NCBI GenBank assembly: GCA_019116185.1
Contig: DXCD01000075.1
Coordinates: 1 to 13,717 of the forward strand
DNA: 13,717 bases
Source of the DNA: Candidatus Mediterraneibacter stercorigallinarum
GTDB lineage: Bacteria; Bacillota; Clostridia; Lachnospirales; Lachnospiraceae
Reading direction: 5' to 3'
The notes under the pieces are model-generated. The model saw nothing but the letters and a program-made list of their open reading frames with translations, was not told where the DNA came from and ran no database searches. Made by a program: the position numbers and the translations under genes. Shown in pieces: positions 7,601-13,717 of the stretch; within the stretch, counting starts at the first letter, position 1; each line of letters starts with the position of its first letter.

Positions 7601-9169
7601 CGGATTTGTCACCTGCGCGAAAAGCTGTTTGAAATATCCGAACAGAGGCTGGCGTTTCTTTGACAGCACGGAAAGAGGCGTATCGATTCCCATCGCCGCG
7701 ATTCCCTCAGCGCCGTTCTTTGCCATTGTAAGGATGGAGGTCTTCACATCCTCGTAGGCATACCCGAATGCTTTCTGCAGCCGCGTGCACTCTTCTTTCG
7801 TATATTTGGGAATATCTTTGTTTGGGATCGGAAGATCCTTCAGCTGGATCAGGTTGCTGTCCAGCCACTCGCCGTAGGGTTCCTCATTTGCGTATTTCTC
7901 TTTCAGCTCCTCGTCGTCAATGACCCTGCCTTCCACAGTGTCCACGAGCAGCATCTTGCCCGGATGGAGGCGCTCTTTGACCAGGATCTTCGCCGGATCA
8001 ATGTCCAGTACTCCCACCTCTGAGGAAAGGATCAGGTTGTCATCGTCCGTGATGTAATATCTGGACGGGCGCAGTCCGTTTCTGTCCAGCACAGCCCCCA
8101 TCACGTCCCCGTCTGAGAAGAGGATAGACGCCGGGCCGTCCCACGGCTCCATCATGGTCGCGTAATACTGGTAGAAATCCTTTTTGTTCTGGGACATGCT
8201 CCGGTTATTCACCCATGGCTCCGGGATCGCGATCATCACCGCAAGCGGGAGTTCCATCCCGCTCATGACCATGAACTCCAGCGCATTGTCCAGCATGGCT
8301 GAGTCAGATCCTGACGTATTGATCGCGGGGAGCACTTTGTGGAGCTCGCCTTTCAGGCAGCCCGCCTCCATGGTCTCTTCCCTGGCGCGCATCTTGTCCG
8401 CATTCCCTCGGATCGTATTGATCTCGCCGTTGTGCACCATGAGGCGGTTCGGATGTGCTCTCTGCCAGCTCGGCGCTGTGTTCGTGCTGAACCTGGAGTG
8501 CACCATGGCGATCGCGGACTCATAATCTTCATCCTGAAGATCGCCGAAGAACTGCCTGAGCTGTCCCACAAGGAACATCCCCTTATATACAATGGTGCGG
8601 CTCGAAAGAGAAACCACATACGTATCGTCGCTGCTCTGCTCAAATACGCGGCGCACCACGTAAAGTCTCCGGTCAAAAGGAAGCCCCTTTTCAACCTTCT
8701 TCGGGCGCTCAATAAAGGCCTGCATAATGTAAGGCATACAGTCCACGGCTGTCTTGCCCAGCACCTCGGGATGGATCGGGACCTCCCTCCATCCGAGGAA
8801 ATTCAGCCCCTCTTTCTTGACGATCACCTCGAAAATATTTTTCGCCTGATTGCGCTTCAGCTCATCCTGAGGGAAAAAGAACATTCCTACTCCATAATCT
8901 CTTTCATTCCCAAGCCTGATCTCAAGAGGTTTACAGACTTTTTCAAAAAACTTATGCGAGATCTGGAGAAGGATACCCACGCCGTCTCCGGTCCTGCCTT
9001 CTGCATCCTTTCCTGCCCGGTGCTCCAGATGCTCTACAATCTCAAGAGCCCCTGCAACTGTGCCATGGCTTTTCCTGCCCTTAATATTTACAATAGCGCC
9101 GATACCACAGTTGTCATGTTCAAAACTCTCGCGGTACAGCCCCTGCGGGTTTCCAATTGCCTGATTCAT
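4637..9169 (-). CDS. gltB: Glutamate synthase large (alpha) subunit
   Basis: GltB converts glutamine plus 2-oxoglutarate into two glutamates, the main ammonia assimilation step together with glutamine synthetase. It has 1510 residues, full length. Order of parts: a 20-residue propeptide; a class II glutaminase domain starting at the nucleophile Cys21 (DNCGIGAI), which must be exposed by removal of the propeptide; a central domain (about 450-760); and the FMN-binding synthase domain (about 830-1190) with SYGSISKEAHE and GYDGGTGAAP. The [3Fe-4S] cysteines are Cys1114, Cys1120 and Cys1125 (MGCVMMRVCNLDTCPVG), and a GXGXG beta-helix closes the protein (about 1215-1440, GAGGQSFGAF). A GAGGAGA ribosome binding site precedes the ATG. 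It is the first gene of the gltBD operon, with its own promoter. Ferredoxin-type GltS is excluded because gltD follows directly. Confidence 0.97.
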   Translation of the reverse strand: MNQAIGNPQGLYRESFEHDNCGIGAIVNIKGRKSHGTVAGALEIVEHLEHRAGKDAEGRTGDGVGILLQISHKFFEKVCKPLEIRLGNERDYGVGMFFFPQDELKRNQAKNIFEVIVKKEGLNFLGWREVPIHPEVLGKTAVDCMPYIMQAFIERPKKVEKGLPFDRRLYVVRRVFEQSSDDTYVVSLSSRTIVYKGMFLVGQLRQFFGDLQDEDYESAIAMVHSRFSTNTAPSWQRAHPNRLMVHNGEINTIRGNADKMRAREETMEAGCLKGELHKVLPAINTSGSDSAMLDNALEFMVMSGMELPLAVMIAIPEPWVNNRSMSQNKKDFYQYYATMMEPWDGPASILFSDGDVMGAVLDRNGLRPSRYYITDDDNLILSSEVGVLDIDPAKILVKERLHPGKMLLVDTVEGRVIDDEELKEKYANEEPYGEWLDSNLIQLKDLPIPNKDIPKYTKEECTRLQKAFGYAYEDVKTSILTMAKNGAEGIAAMGIDTPLSVLSKKRQPLFGYFKQLFAQVTNPPIDAIREEIVTSTTIYIGKDGNLLEKKEENCKMLRVNNPILTNTDLLKIKNMNVEGFKVAEIPITYYKNTSLEKALEYLFVEVDRVIREGANILILTDREVDEYHVAIPSLLAVSGLQQHLVRTKKRTSVAMILESGEPREVHHFATLLGYGACAINPYLAHESIRQLIESRLLHKDYYAAVNDYNSAVIHGIIKIASKMGISTIQSYQGAKIFEAIGLKKEFIDQYFTDTVSRVGGIGIEEVAEDYTAFHTQAFDPLGLDSDMTLDSVGRHKYKSGGEEHLYNPQTIHMLQQSTKRGDYGMFKEYTRMVDEEGEKINLRGQLDFNYPKKGVPIEEVESVDSIVTRFKTGAMSYGSISKEAHETLAIAMNRLHGKSNSGEGGEEIERLDTDRCSAIKQVASGRFGVTSRYLVSAREIQIKMAQGAKPGEGGHLPGGKVYPWVAKTRHSTPGVSLISPPPHHDIYSIEDLAQLIYDCKNANKNARISVKLVSEAGVGTVAAGVAKAGAGVILISGYDGGTGAAPRSSIQNAGLPWELGLAETHQTLIENGLRERVRIETDGKLMSGRDVAVAALLGAEEFGFATAPLVTMGCVMMRVCNLDTCPVGVATQNPELRKRFAGKPEYVMNFMKFIAEELREYMAKLGVRTVDELVGRTDLLKVKDNATSDRAATLDLSGVLYNPYAKQKKSVIFDPKKVYNFELEKTLDERVLVKQLLPALEKGQKRSIEVDVTNTDRTFGTIFGSEITRRYPEGLEEDSFVIKCRGAGGQSFGAFIPKGLTLELTGDSNDYFGKGLSGGKLVVYPPRGASFKSDENIIIGNVAFYGATSGKAYVSGVAGERFCVRNSGVRAVVEGVGDHGCEYMTGGCVVILGKVGKNFAAGMSGGIAYVLDEDNTLYTRVNKAMVKIRRVTDKYDVQELKGMIQEHVSYTNSEVGKRILDHFEEYLPKFKKIIPEDYEKMMSAIIQMEEKGLSREKAKIEAFNMIKNGR

Positions 9170-9203
9170 AGCGGTTCTCCTCTCTTTTGCATTTTATGGA
9201 ATG

Positions 9204-9232
9204 ACTATACACGATTTTTTGAAGTTTGTAAA
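9204..9232 (-). promoter_or_regulatory. Promoter of the gltBD operon
   Basis: On the minus strand TTTACA (9227-9232) and TATAGT (9204-9209) are 17 bases apart, giving a start near 9197 and a leader of about 28 nt. A perfect TATAAT lies upstream (9298-9303) without a good -35 partner and may be chance in this AT-rich gap. Confidence 0.7.
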
Positions 9233-9264
9233 CAGGAAATCTCTTGAAATAGTCTGATAATTCG

Positions 9265-9347
9265 AATATTCACTTATTTTTCTTAAATATTCTGTTAATT
9301 ATATGTGTCCAAAAACATTAGGAATAATTATTGAAACGTCAATATTC
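9265..9347. promoter_or_regulatory. Three copies of AATATTC upstream of the gltBD promoter
   Basis: The heptamer AATATTC occurs at 9265-9271, 9286-9292 and 9341-9347, all in the same orientation, just upstream of the gltBD -35 box. The first two are 21 bases apart, about two helical turns, which is a spacing often seen for regulator dimers. In gltAB of Bacillus a LysR-type activator (GltC) binds upstream, but I cannot match these copies to its site. The DNA here is very AT-rich, so chance repetition is a real alternative. Confidence 0.25.
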
Positions 9348-9381
9348 TCCTTATTTTTTAATATTTTTATCAATAAAGAAA

Positions 9382-9415
9382 TAAAAAAAATATGGCAGAA
9401 ATCCATTCTGCCATA
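9382..9415 (-). terminator. Strong intrinsic terminator of the argS operon
   Basis: TATGGCAGAA (9391-9400) and TTCTGCCATA (9406-9415) form a perfect 10-bp stem with a 5-base loop. On the minus strand it is followed by eight T and then ATTTC. It lies 23 bases after the CPBP protease stop and separates that operon from gltBD. Confidence 0.93.
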
Positions 9416-9438
9416 CACAATTTCAATTTGTTTTTTTA

Positions 9439-10383
9439 TCAAAACATATTCATCGGATCATGGGTCTCAGGAGGCTTTTCCCCCTGTCCGCTTCCAAGCT
9501 TCCGCTGGATGCCGACAAATACGACGGAACAGATAAACGCGCCTCCGATCGCAGCCCCTGCCATTCTCATCGGATCTGCTCCCAGCCACCAGAACACACC
9601 CAGCTGTGTAAATACAACCGACCCGGAATTCAACACAATATGCAGGAGCACCGGCGCTTTGATCGAACCGGTCTTCTCATACAGATACGAAAGCATCAGC
9701 CCCAGCAGAAATGCATATATGGCCTGAGTCACATTCGTATGCATAAATGCAAAAAATACAGAAGAGCATACCGCTGAATACCAGAACCTCTGTCTTTCCC
9801 GGAATCGTTTAAACAGGATTCCCCTGAACATCATTTCCTCAGACACCGGTATGAGTACTCCAAGCACTGCAGCCTGCATCGGAAATCCGGCAGCATACAG
9901 CGTCTGCGCGGTCTGCTGATACTGGCTGTCATAAAACGCGAGCTGCGCCATCGTCATCAGACAGGTTGCCGCTATACATCCTGCCACGCCCAGGATAAAG
10001 ATCAAGAAATAGACAGAGAACTCCTTTTTCTCAGCCACAGCGATCCCGCAGGCTTTCTCAAGCTTCCTGTCCTTTGCAAACAGGATGCCCGTCAGGATCA
10101 GCGTCCCCAGAGCGGCTGCTCCCGCGATCTCAACCTGATACTGCACCACAACCTCAAACGCCGGTTCCATGGCCGCTGTATAGCTCTCCATGATCTCCTG
10201 CATGCTGAGAAGCCTTTCTGCCCCGCTCCGCATCAGATCCGCATAAGCGTCTGCCATATACGGCAGGCTGATCACCGTCACAATGGCCAGCTGCACAATC
10301 CACTGGATCGCCAGATAGGCAAGCAGCGGCCCGGCAAGGCTCCAGAACGGGCTCTTTCTATGAATTTGGTTCATCACATTCAC
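9439..10383 (-). CDS. CPBP-family intramembrane glutamic protease
   Basis: This is a multi-pass membrane protein of the CPBP (CAAX protease and bacteriocin-processing, Abi) family, 314 residues in the longer reading. The three family motifs are present: SEEMMFRG with Glu182, Glu183 and Arg187; FAFMH with Phe211 and His215; and HIVLN with His248 and Asn252. About eight hydrophobic segments are seen, beginning near residues 20-40 and ending near 275-292, followed by a short polar tail. The longest frame starts with GTG at 10383, with GGAGA 6 bases upstream; an ATG at 10374 three codons later is an alternative. The gene overlaps the end of the AlaX-like gene by 26 bases, so it is translated from the same message. 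Family members process prenylated proteins, peptides or anti-sigma factors; the substrate here is unknown. Confidence 0.88.
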   Translation of the reverse strand: MNVMNQIHRKSPFWSLAGPLLAYLAIQWIVQLAIVTVISLPYMADAYADLMRSGAERLLSMQEIMESYTAAMEPAFEVVVQYQVEIAGAAALGTLILTGILFAKDRKLEKACGIAVAEKKEFSVYFLIFILGVAGCIAATCLMTMAQLAFYDSQYQQTAQTLYAAGFPMQAAVLGVLIPVSEEMMFRGILFKRFRERQRFWYSAVCSSVFFAFMHTNVTQAIYAFLLGLMLSYLYEKTGSIKAPVLLHIVLNSGSVVFTQLGVFWWLGADPMRMAGAAIGGAFICSVVFVGIQRKLGSGQGEKPPETHDPMNMF

Positions 10384-11632
10384 CCGCTTTCTCCAGAATC
10401 CACGCCTTCATGTCTTCTTCTGCCCCTTTTGCCGTACCCTGGACCATCTCCTGCTTTCCGCCGCCGCGCCCTTCAAACGCAGCATTGAATTCTTTTGCCA
10501 GGGCACGCATATCCTGCTTCCTGCTGCCGATCACATAGCGGTATGTCCCCGCTTCACGCGCGTCTTTACCCTTATCTTCGGAACCCTTCTGTGCATCCCC
10601 GGTCTTATGAAAGACCGCGCACAGGCTGTGTCCCGCCTCCAGAACATGGTTCATCAGAAGCCGCATGGATTCTCCTTCCACATCTTCCGTGAACAGGCAG
10701 ACCGGCTCATCCCCCGCGGGGATCACCTCAGCCATACAGGCGATCAGCTTCTTTTCTTTCTCTCCAAGGGCATATTTCAGGTCCGCGCATTCCTTTTTCA
10801 GATGCTCCACTGCCTCCGCGGTTTCATTTTCCTTTGCACAGAGCATTGCGGAGACTTCTTTTGCCTGCTCCTGCTTCACCGCATAGTCAGCCAGCGCCCG
10901 CACTCCGCAGAGCATGGTCACCCGCGCCCCGCCTTTGTACCGCTGGACATTAGTAAGCTTGATCAGCCCGATCTCTCCGGTACGCTCCACATGAGGGGCG
11001 CAGCACGCGCATCTGTCATATCCGGGGATCACGATGATCCTCACCTGTCCCCGGATCTCGATCTTGCTTCGGTACTCCATCTTCGCAAGCTCATTTTCAG
11101 CAGGATAGACTGTCTCCACCTTCAGATTCTTCCACACCGCGCGGTTTGCTTCCGCCTCGATCTCCGCAAGTTCTCCAGGAGTGATCTCCCCGTTGAAATC
11201 CATCGTGCAGTCCTCGCTCCCCAGGTGGAATCCCACGTTATTATATCCGAAACGGCGGTGGACCAGGCCTGACACAATATGCTCTCCGGTATGCTGCTGC
11301 ATCTTCATGAATCGTTCTTCCCAGGCAATACATCCCTTCACCCGGGCTCCTGTCTCCAGAGGAGCGTCTGTATAATGGATGATCCTCCCATCTGACTCCC
11401 GGACATCCAGCACCCGCGCTTCTCCGAGCACGCCGGTATCCGCATACTGCCCGCCGCCTTCCGGAAAGAAGGCAGTACGGTCAAGCTCAATCTCATAAAT
11501 TTTCCGATCAGAGCCGCCATGCGGGGAAACCCGGTCCTTTTTCCCTTCCCCCTGCTCCAGCGGGCGGCACGAGACGACCGCCGCCTCAAATTCCGCAAGA
11601 TGGCTGTCTCTGTAAAACAGTTTTTCTGTCAT
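10358..11632 (-). CDS. alaX: AlaX-type alanyl-tRNA editing protein with DHHA1 domain
   Basis: This 424-residue free-standing relative of the alanyl-tRNA synthetase editing domain should hydrolyse Ser-tRNA(Ala) or Gly-tRNA(Ala) in the cytoplasm. The N-terminal part (about 1-95) resembles the AlaRS beta-barrel (FFPEGGGQYADTG). The editing core has the zinc ligands His114 and His118 (HTGEHIVSG) and Cys210 and His214 (CCAPHVERTGEIGL). A helical stretch (about 245-300) and a C-terminal DHHA1 domain with GRGGGKQEMVQG (about 388-399) follow, so this is the long AlaX-L form. The open frame runs further upstream into argS, but the real start is the ATG at 11632 (MTEKLFYRDS), 7 bases after the argS stop. 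Its ribosome binding site is weak and overlaps the argS end, which suggests coupling. No synthetase catalytic domain is present. Confidence 0.92.
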   Translation of the reverse strand: MTEKLFYRDSHLAEFEAAVVSCRPLEQGEGKKDRVSPHGGSDRKIYEIELDRTAFFPEGGGQYADTGVLGEARVLDVRESDGRIIHYTDAPLETGARVKGCIAWEERFMKMQQHTGEHIVSGLVHRRFGYNNVGFHLGSEDCTMDFNGEITPGELAEIEAEANRAVWKNLKVETVYPAENELAKMEYRSKIEIRGQVRIIVIPGYDRCACCAPHVERTGEIGLIKLTNVQRYKGGARVTMLCGVRALADYAVKQEQAKEVSAMLCAKENETAEAVEHLKKECADLKYALGEKEKKLIACMAEVIPAGDEPVCLFTEDVEGESMRLLMNHVLEAGHSLCAVFHKTGDAQKGSEDKGKDAREAGTYRYVIGSRKQDMRALAKEFNAAFEGRGGGKQEMVQGTAKGAEEDMKAWILEKAGECDEPNS

Positions 11633-11639
11633 TTTAAGC

Positions 11640-13406
11640 CTACATCCTTTCCGGAGCTTCAAATCCAAGAAGATCGATACATTTCTCCAGAACACGTTTT
11701 GCCAGCACCAGAAGAGCAATATATCCCGCCCGCTTCTCCTCGTCCTCTTCGGAAAGGATCTTGGTCTCATGGTAGAATTTATTAAACTCATTCGCAAGCT
11801 CATAAATATATGCGCAGAGCTTGTGCGGCGCTGTCTCTTCATAAACAGCTTCAAACACATCGTTAAATTTAAGCACCTGGAGCATCAGCGCCTTTTCATA
11901 ACTGTTTTCCGCAGAGCGCACCTTCAGCCCGTCCAGACTGCCGCCGTTCTCCTGATATTTGTTGAGGATCGATTTAATCCGCACAATTGTATAAAGGATG
12001 TACGGTCCTGTATTTCCCTCAAAAGAAGTAAACCTGTCCACATCAAAAATATAGTCCTTGGACGCCTGATTGGAGAGGTCGCCGTATTTGATCGCCGCAA
12101 GCCCCACGGTCTGCGCGGTCTGCTGAGCCTCTTCCTCTTCCACGGTACGGTTGTCCATGATCTTCTTATACATTTCTTCATTGATCTCGCGGATCAGGTT
12201 CTCAAGCCGCATCACGCCTCCCTCGCGGGTCTTGAAGGGCTTGCCGTCCTTTCCGTTCATGGTGCCGAAGCCTAAGAACTTCAGCTCTGTCTCCGGGCGC
12301 ACGATCCCCGTCTTCTTGGCGCAGCGGAACACCTGTGTAAAATGAAGCTCCTGGCGCTTGTCCACTACATAAATCACTTCATCCGGATTATAATCCTTTT
12401 CACGCTCCACAAGGGTCGCAAGATCCGTCGTGTCATAGAGCGCGGCGCCGTCTGATTTCAGGATCATGCACGGCGGCACTTCCTTGTTGTCTGACTCCTC
12501 CTGGACATCCACCACAAGAGCGCCTTCATCATAACGGGCGAATCCCTTATCCTTTAACATCTGCACCATATCCGGGATATACTGCTGGGCGTCCGCCTCT
12601 CCTTTCCAGAGGTCAAACTCCACGTTCAGCTTCTCATAATTCTTCTTAAGATCCGTCACGGACACATTCATGATATGGTTCCAGATCGCCCGGTATCCCC
12701 GGTACCCGTTCTGAAGGAGATAGGTAGCATGCAATGCTTCTTCCCTGTATTCTTCGTTCTCTTTGGCATATGCGCTTGCAGTCGGATAGATCTCTTCCAG
12801 CTCCCCTATCGTAAAAGGTGCTTCCTGAGGATACTCACCCTCAAAGGATTCATCAAAGTACGGAAGATCCGGCTGGCGCTTCTTCAGCTCCGTAATGATC
12901 AGTCCCATCTGGTATCCCCAGTCCCCGAGATGGATATCCCCGATCACCTGATTGCCTTTGAAGCGGATGATCCGCTTCACGCTCTCCCCGATAATCGCAG
13001 ACCGCAGGTGCCCCACATGGAGCGGCTTCGCCACGTTCGGTCCGCCGTAGTCGATCATGACCGTCTTGGGAGCTTTCTCGTCTTCCACTCCCAGTTTCTC
13101 TTCCGCCGCCATCTCATTCAGATAAGACGCCACGCTTTTGGCAGTCAGCTTCAGGTTGATAAATCCCGGCTTCACCACGTCCACTGACTCAAAATACTGG
13201 CTCTCCTTAAGATTCGCCGCCACATCCTCAGCGATCATAAACGGCGCTTTCTTATACTTCTTTGCTCCCGCCATCGCACCGTTGCACTGGTATTCGCACA
13301 GGTCCGGACGGTTGGAGAGAGTCACTTTGGCAAGCTCCTCATCATATCCCGCTTTTGCAAAAGCCTCTCTCATCTCTATCGTGATCAGTTCCAGCAATGT
13401 CTTCAA
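11640..13406 (-). CDS. argS: Arginyl-tRNA synthetase
   Basis: ArgS is a class I synthetase that joins arginine to tRNA-Arg in the cytoplasm. It has 588 residues from the start chosen here. It opens with the N-terminal additional domain (about 1-100, VTLSNRPDLCEYQCNGAMAGA). The Rossmann catalytic core carries the HIGH-type signature HVGH at residues 130-133 (PNVAKPLHVGHLRSAIIG). A GKPFKTREGGVMRLENLI stretch stands where the KMSKS loop would be, as usual for ArgRS without canonical KMSK. The C-terminal DALR helical domain binds the anticodon (ANEFNKFYHETKIL to LLGFEAPERM). I chose the TTG at 13406 (MKTLLELITIEM): AAAGGAG stands 11 bases upstream, and the product begins as in related ArgRS. A GTG at 13418 extends the frame by four codons but abuts that ribosome binding site. 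It is the first gene of the argS-alaX-CPBP operon. Confidence 0.95.
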   Translation of the reverse strand: MKTLLELITIEMREAFAKAGYDEELAKVTLSNRPDLCEYQCNGAMAGAKKYKKAPFMIAEDVAANLKESQYFESVDVVKPGFINLKLTAKSVASYLNEMAAEEKLGVEDEKAPKTVMIDYGGPNVAKPLHVGHLRSAIIGESVKRIIRFKGNQVIGDIHLGDWGYQMGLIITELKKRQPDLPYFDESFEGEYPQEAPFTIGELEEIYPTASAYAKENEEYREEALHATYLLQNGYRGYRAIWNHIMNVSVTDLKKNYEKLNVEFDLWKGEADAQQYIPDMVQMLKDKGFARYDEGALVVDVQEESDNKEVPPCMILKSDGAALYDTTDLATLVEREKDYNPDEVIYVVDKRQELHFTQVFRCAKKTGIVRPETELKFLGFGTMNGKDGKPFKTREGGVMRLENLIREINEEMYKKIMDNRTVEEEEAQQTAQTVGLAAIKYGDLSNQASKDYIFDVDRFTSFEGNTGPYILYTIVRIKSILNKYQENGGSLDGLKVRSAENSYEKALMLQVLKFNDVFEAVYEETAPHKLCAYIYELANEFNKFYHETKILSEEDEEKRAGYIALLVLAKRVLEKCIDLLGFEAPERM

Positions 13407-13440
13407 TTTATTCCACACTCCTTTAATCCATATGAATTTT

Positions 13441-13469
13441 ATTCTAACATATCAGAGAAGAGACAGCAA
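13441..13469 (-). promoter_or_regulatory. Extended -10 promoter of the argS operon
   Basis: On the minus strand TTGCTG (13464-13469) and TAGAAT (13441-13446) are 17 bases apart, and TG one base before the -10 hexamer makes an extended -10. The start would be near 13434, with a leader of only about 28 nt before the TTG start. That leaves no room for a T-box. Confidence 0.7.
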
Positions 13470-13583
13470 GAGTTCAATCTGGATTTGTGGAGGGAGACGG
13501 CCGAAAGGGATAACGTCCGAAAACCATAGGTTATTTTAAGACGTATTCGTAGCGGGCGGGGATGTGGCTCAGGTTCCGGCTCC
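13470..13583. other. Gene-free stretch upstream of argS with a small hairpin
   Basis: No convincing reading frame is seen. A small fold on the plus strand pairs GACG (13496-13499) with CGTC (13514-13517), with an inner CC/GG pair closing a GAAA tetraloop (13501-13508). AACC-ATA-GGTT with a short T-run follows near 13522-13536. None of these matches an RNA family I can name. Confidence 0.4.
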
Positions 13584-13717
13584 GTAATCTGGGAAATTCT
13601 AAACGGCAGGGAGGGCGGCTAAGGACAATTGAAGAGCGGACGATTCGGCTTCGCCTCAGGCATCCGCTCATCAATTAACGCCGCCCTCCCTGCCGTCAAG
13701 AATTTCCAGCAGATTAC
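13584..13717. repeat. Large imperfect palindrome, 134 bp, about 47 paired positions
   Basis: Arms pair in order from outside to inside: GTAATCTG (13584-13591) with CAGATTAC (13710-13717); GGAAATTCT (13592-13600) with AGAATTTCC (13699-13707); the perfect 17-mer ACGGCAGGGAGGGCGGC (13603-13619) with 13680-13696; AATTGA (13627-13632) with TCAATT (13671-13676); and GAGCGGA (13634-13640) with TCCGCTC (13663-13669). The centre (13641-13662) holds a small GGC-TTC-GCC fold. The interruptions are small and include an asymmetric 7/3-base bulge. No U-run follows on the minus strand, so it is not a terminator in the argS direction. The right side ends at the window edge, so it may continue. It may be a MITE-like element, a palindromic intergenic repeat, or a long hairpin RNA. 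No coding frame is apparent. Confidence 0.9.

Noticed and set aside
3084..9247. Several long plus-strand open frames opposite gltD and gltB (for example 3084-3884, 6218-7201 and 8339-9247)
   Set aside because: They are antisense to clearly conserved genes, are rich in Arg, His and Pro as expected for shadow frames, and match no protein family I know.
11633..11860. A 76-codon upstream extension of the AlaX-like frame
   Set aside because: It overlaps the conserved argS C-terminus in another frame. The family N-terminus begins at MTEKLFYRDS, 7 bases after the argS stop.
13407..13583. T-box or other amino-acid leader before argS
   Set aside because: The predicted promoter leaves only about 28 nt of leader, and no T-box core sequence or terminator/antiterminator pair is seen.
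13584..13717. The large palindrome as an ordinary transcription terminator
   Set aside because: The stem is far too long, and the sequence after it in the minus direction (13583 downward) has no T-run. The plus-direction downstream side lies outside the window and cannot be judged.
1..13717. CRISPR array, tRNA, rRNA or insertion sequence
   Set aside because: No regularly spaced repeats, cloverleaf, rRNA core sequence or transposase-like protein was seen on either strand.

Overview
The window reads as an ordinary chromosomal stretch of a Gram-positive anaerobe of the Clostridia, most likely a Lachnospiraceae (gut Clostridium cluster XIVa) bacterium. This rests on the style of the proteins (an NADPH-type GltB/GltD pair, a PcsB-like coiled-coil NlpC/P60 hydrolase, an ArgRS of the Lachnospiraceae kind), on strong GGAGG-type ribosome binding sites, on sigma-A-like promoters with AT-rich spacers, and on moderate-GC coding DNA between AT-rich gaps. 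Species cannot be named from this alone. All genes but one lie on the minus strand.

Layout from low to high coordinates. (1) A two-component operon: a sensor histidine kinase cut off by the window start (1-489), overlapped by 4 bases (ATGA) with an OmpR-type response regulator (486-959). The regulator has lost about 70 residues from the middle of its receiver domain, including the phospho-acceptor aspartate. (2) A divergent plus-strand gene for a glyoxalase-I-like VOC metalloenzyme (1286-1654), ending at a bidirectional terminator. (3) A secreted NlpC/P60 peptidoglycan endopeptidase (1764-2792) with a near-consensus promoter and a roughly 130-nt leader that holds a terminator-like hairpin. 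(4) The glutamate synthase operon gltB-gltD (9169 down to 3102), with its own promoter and a GC-rich terminator. (5) An argS - AlaX-type editing protein - CPBP membrane protease operon (13406 down to 9439), with an extended -10 promoter and a strong terminator. (6) A gene-free end (about 13470-13717) dominated by a 134-bp imperfect palindrome with about 47 paired positions.

How the genes work together: GltB and GltD form one enzyme that makes glutamate from glutamine and 2-oxoglutarate. ArgRS charges tRNA-Arg, and the co-transcribed AlaX-like protein probably clears mischarged tRNA-Ala, so that operon combines charging and quality control with a membrane protease of unknown substrate. The NlpC/P60 protein remodels the cell wall. 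No CRISPR array, tRNA, rRNA, transposase or phage gene is visible.

The two observations most worth following are the gutted receiver domain of the response regulator and the large palindrome upstream of argS. I see no clear new multi-gene system in the window.
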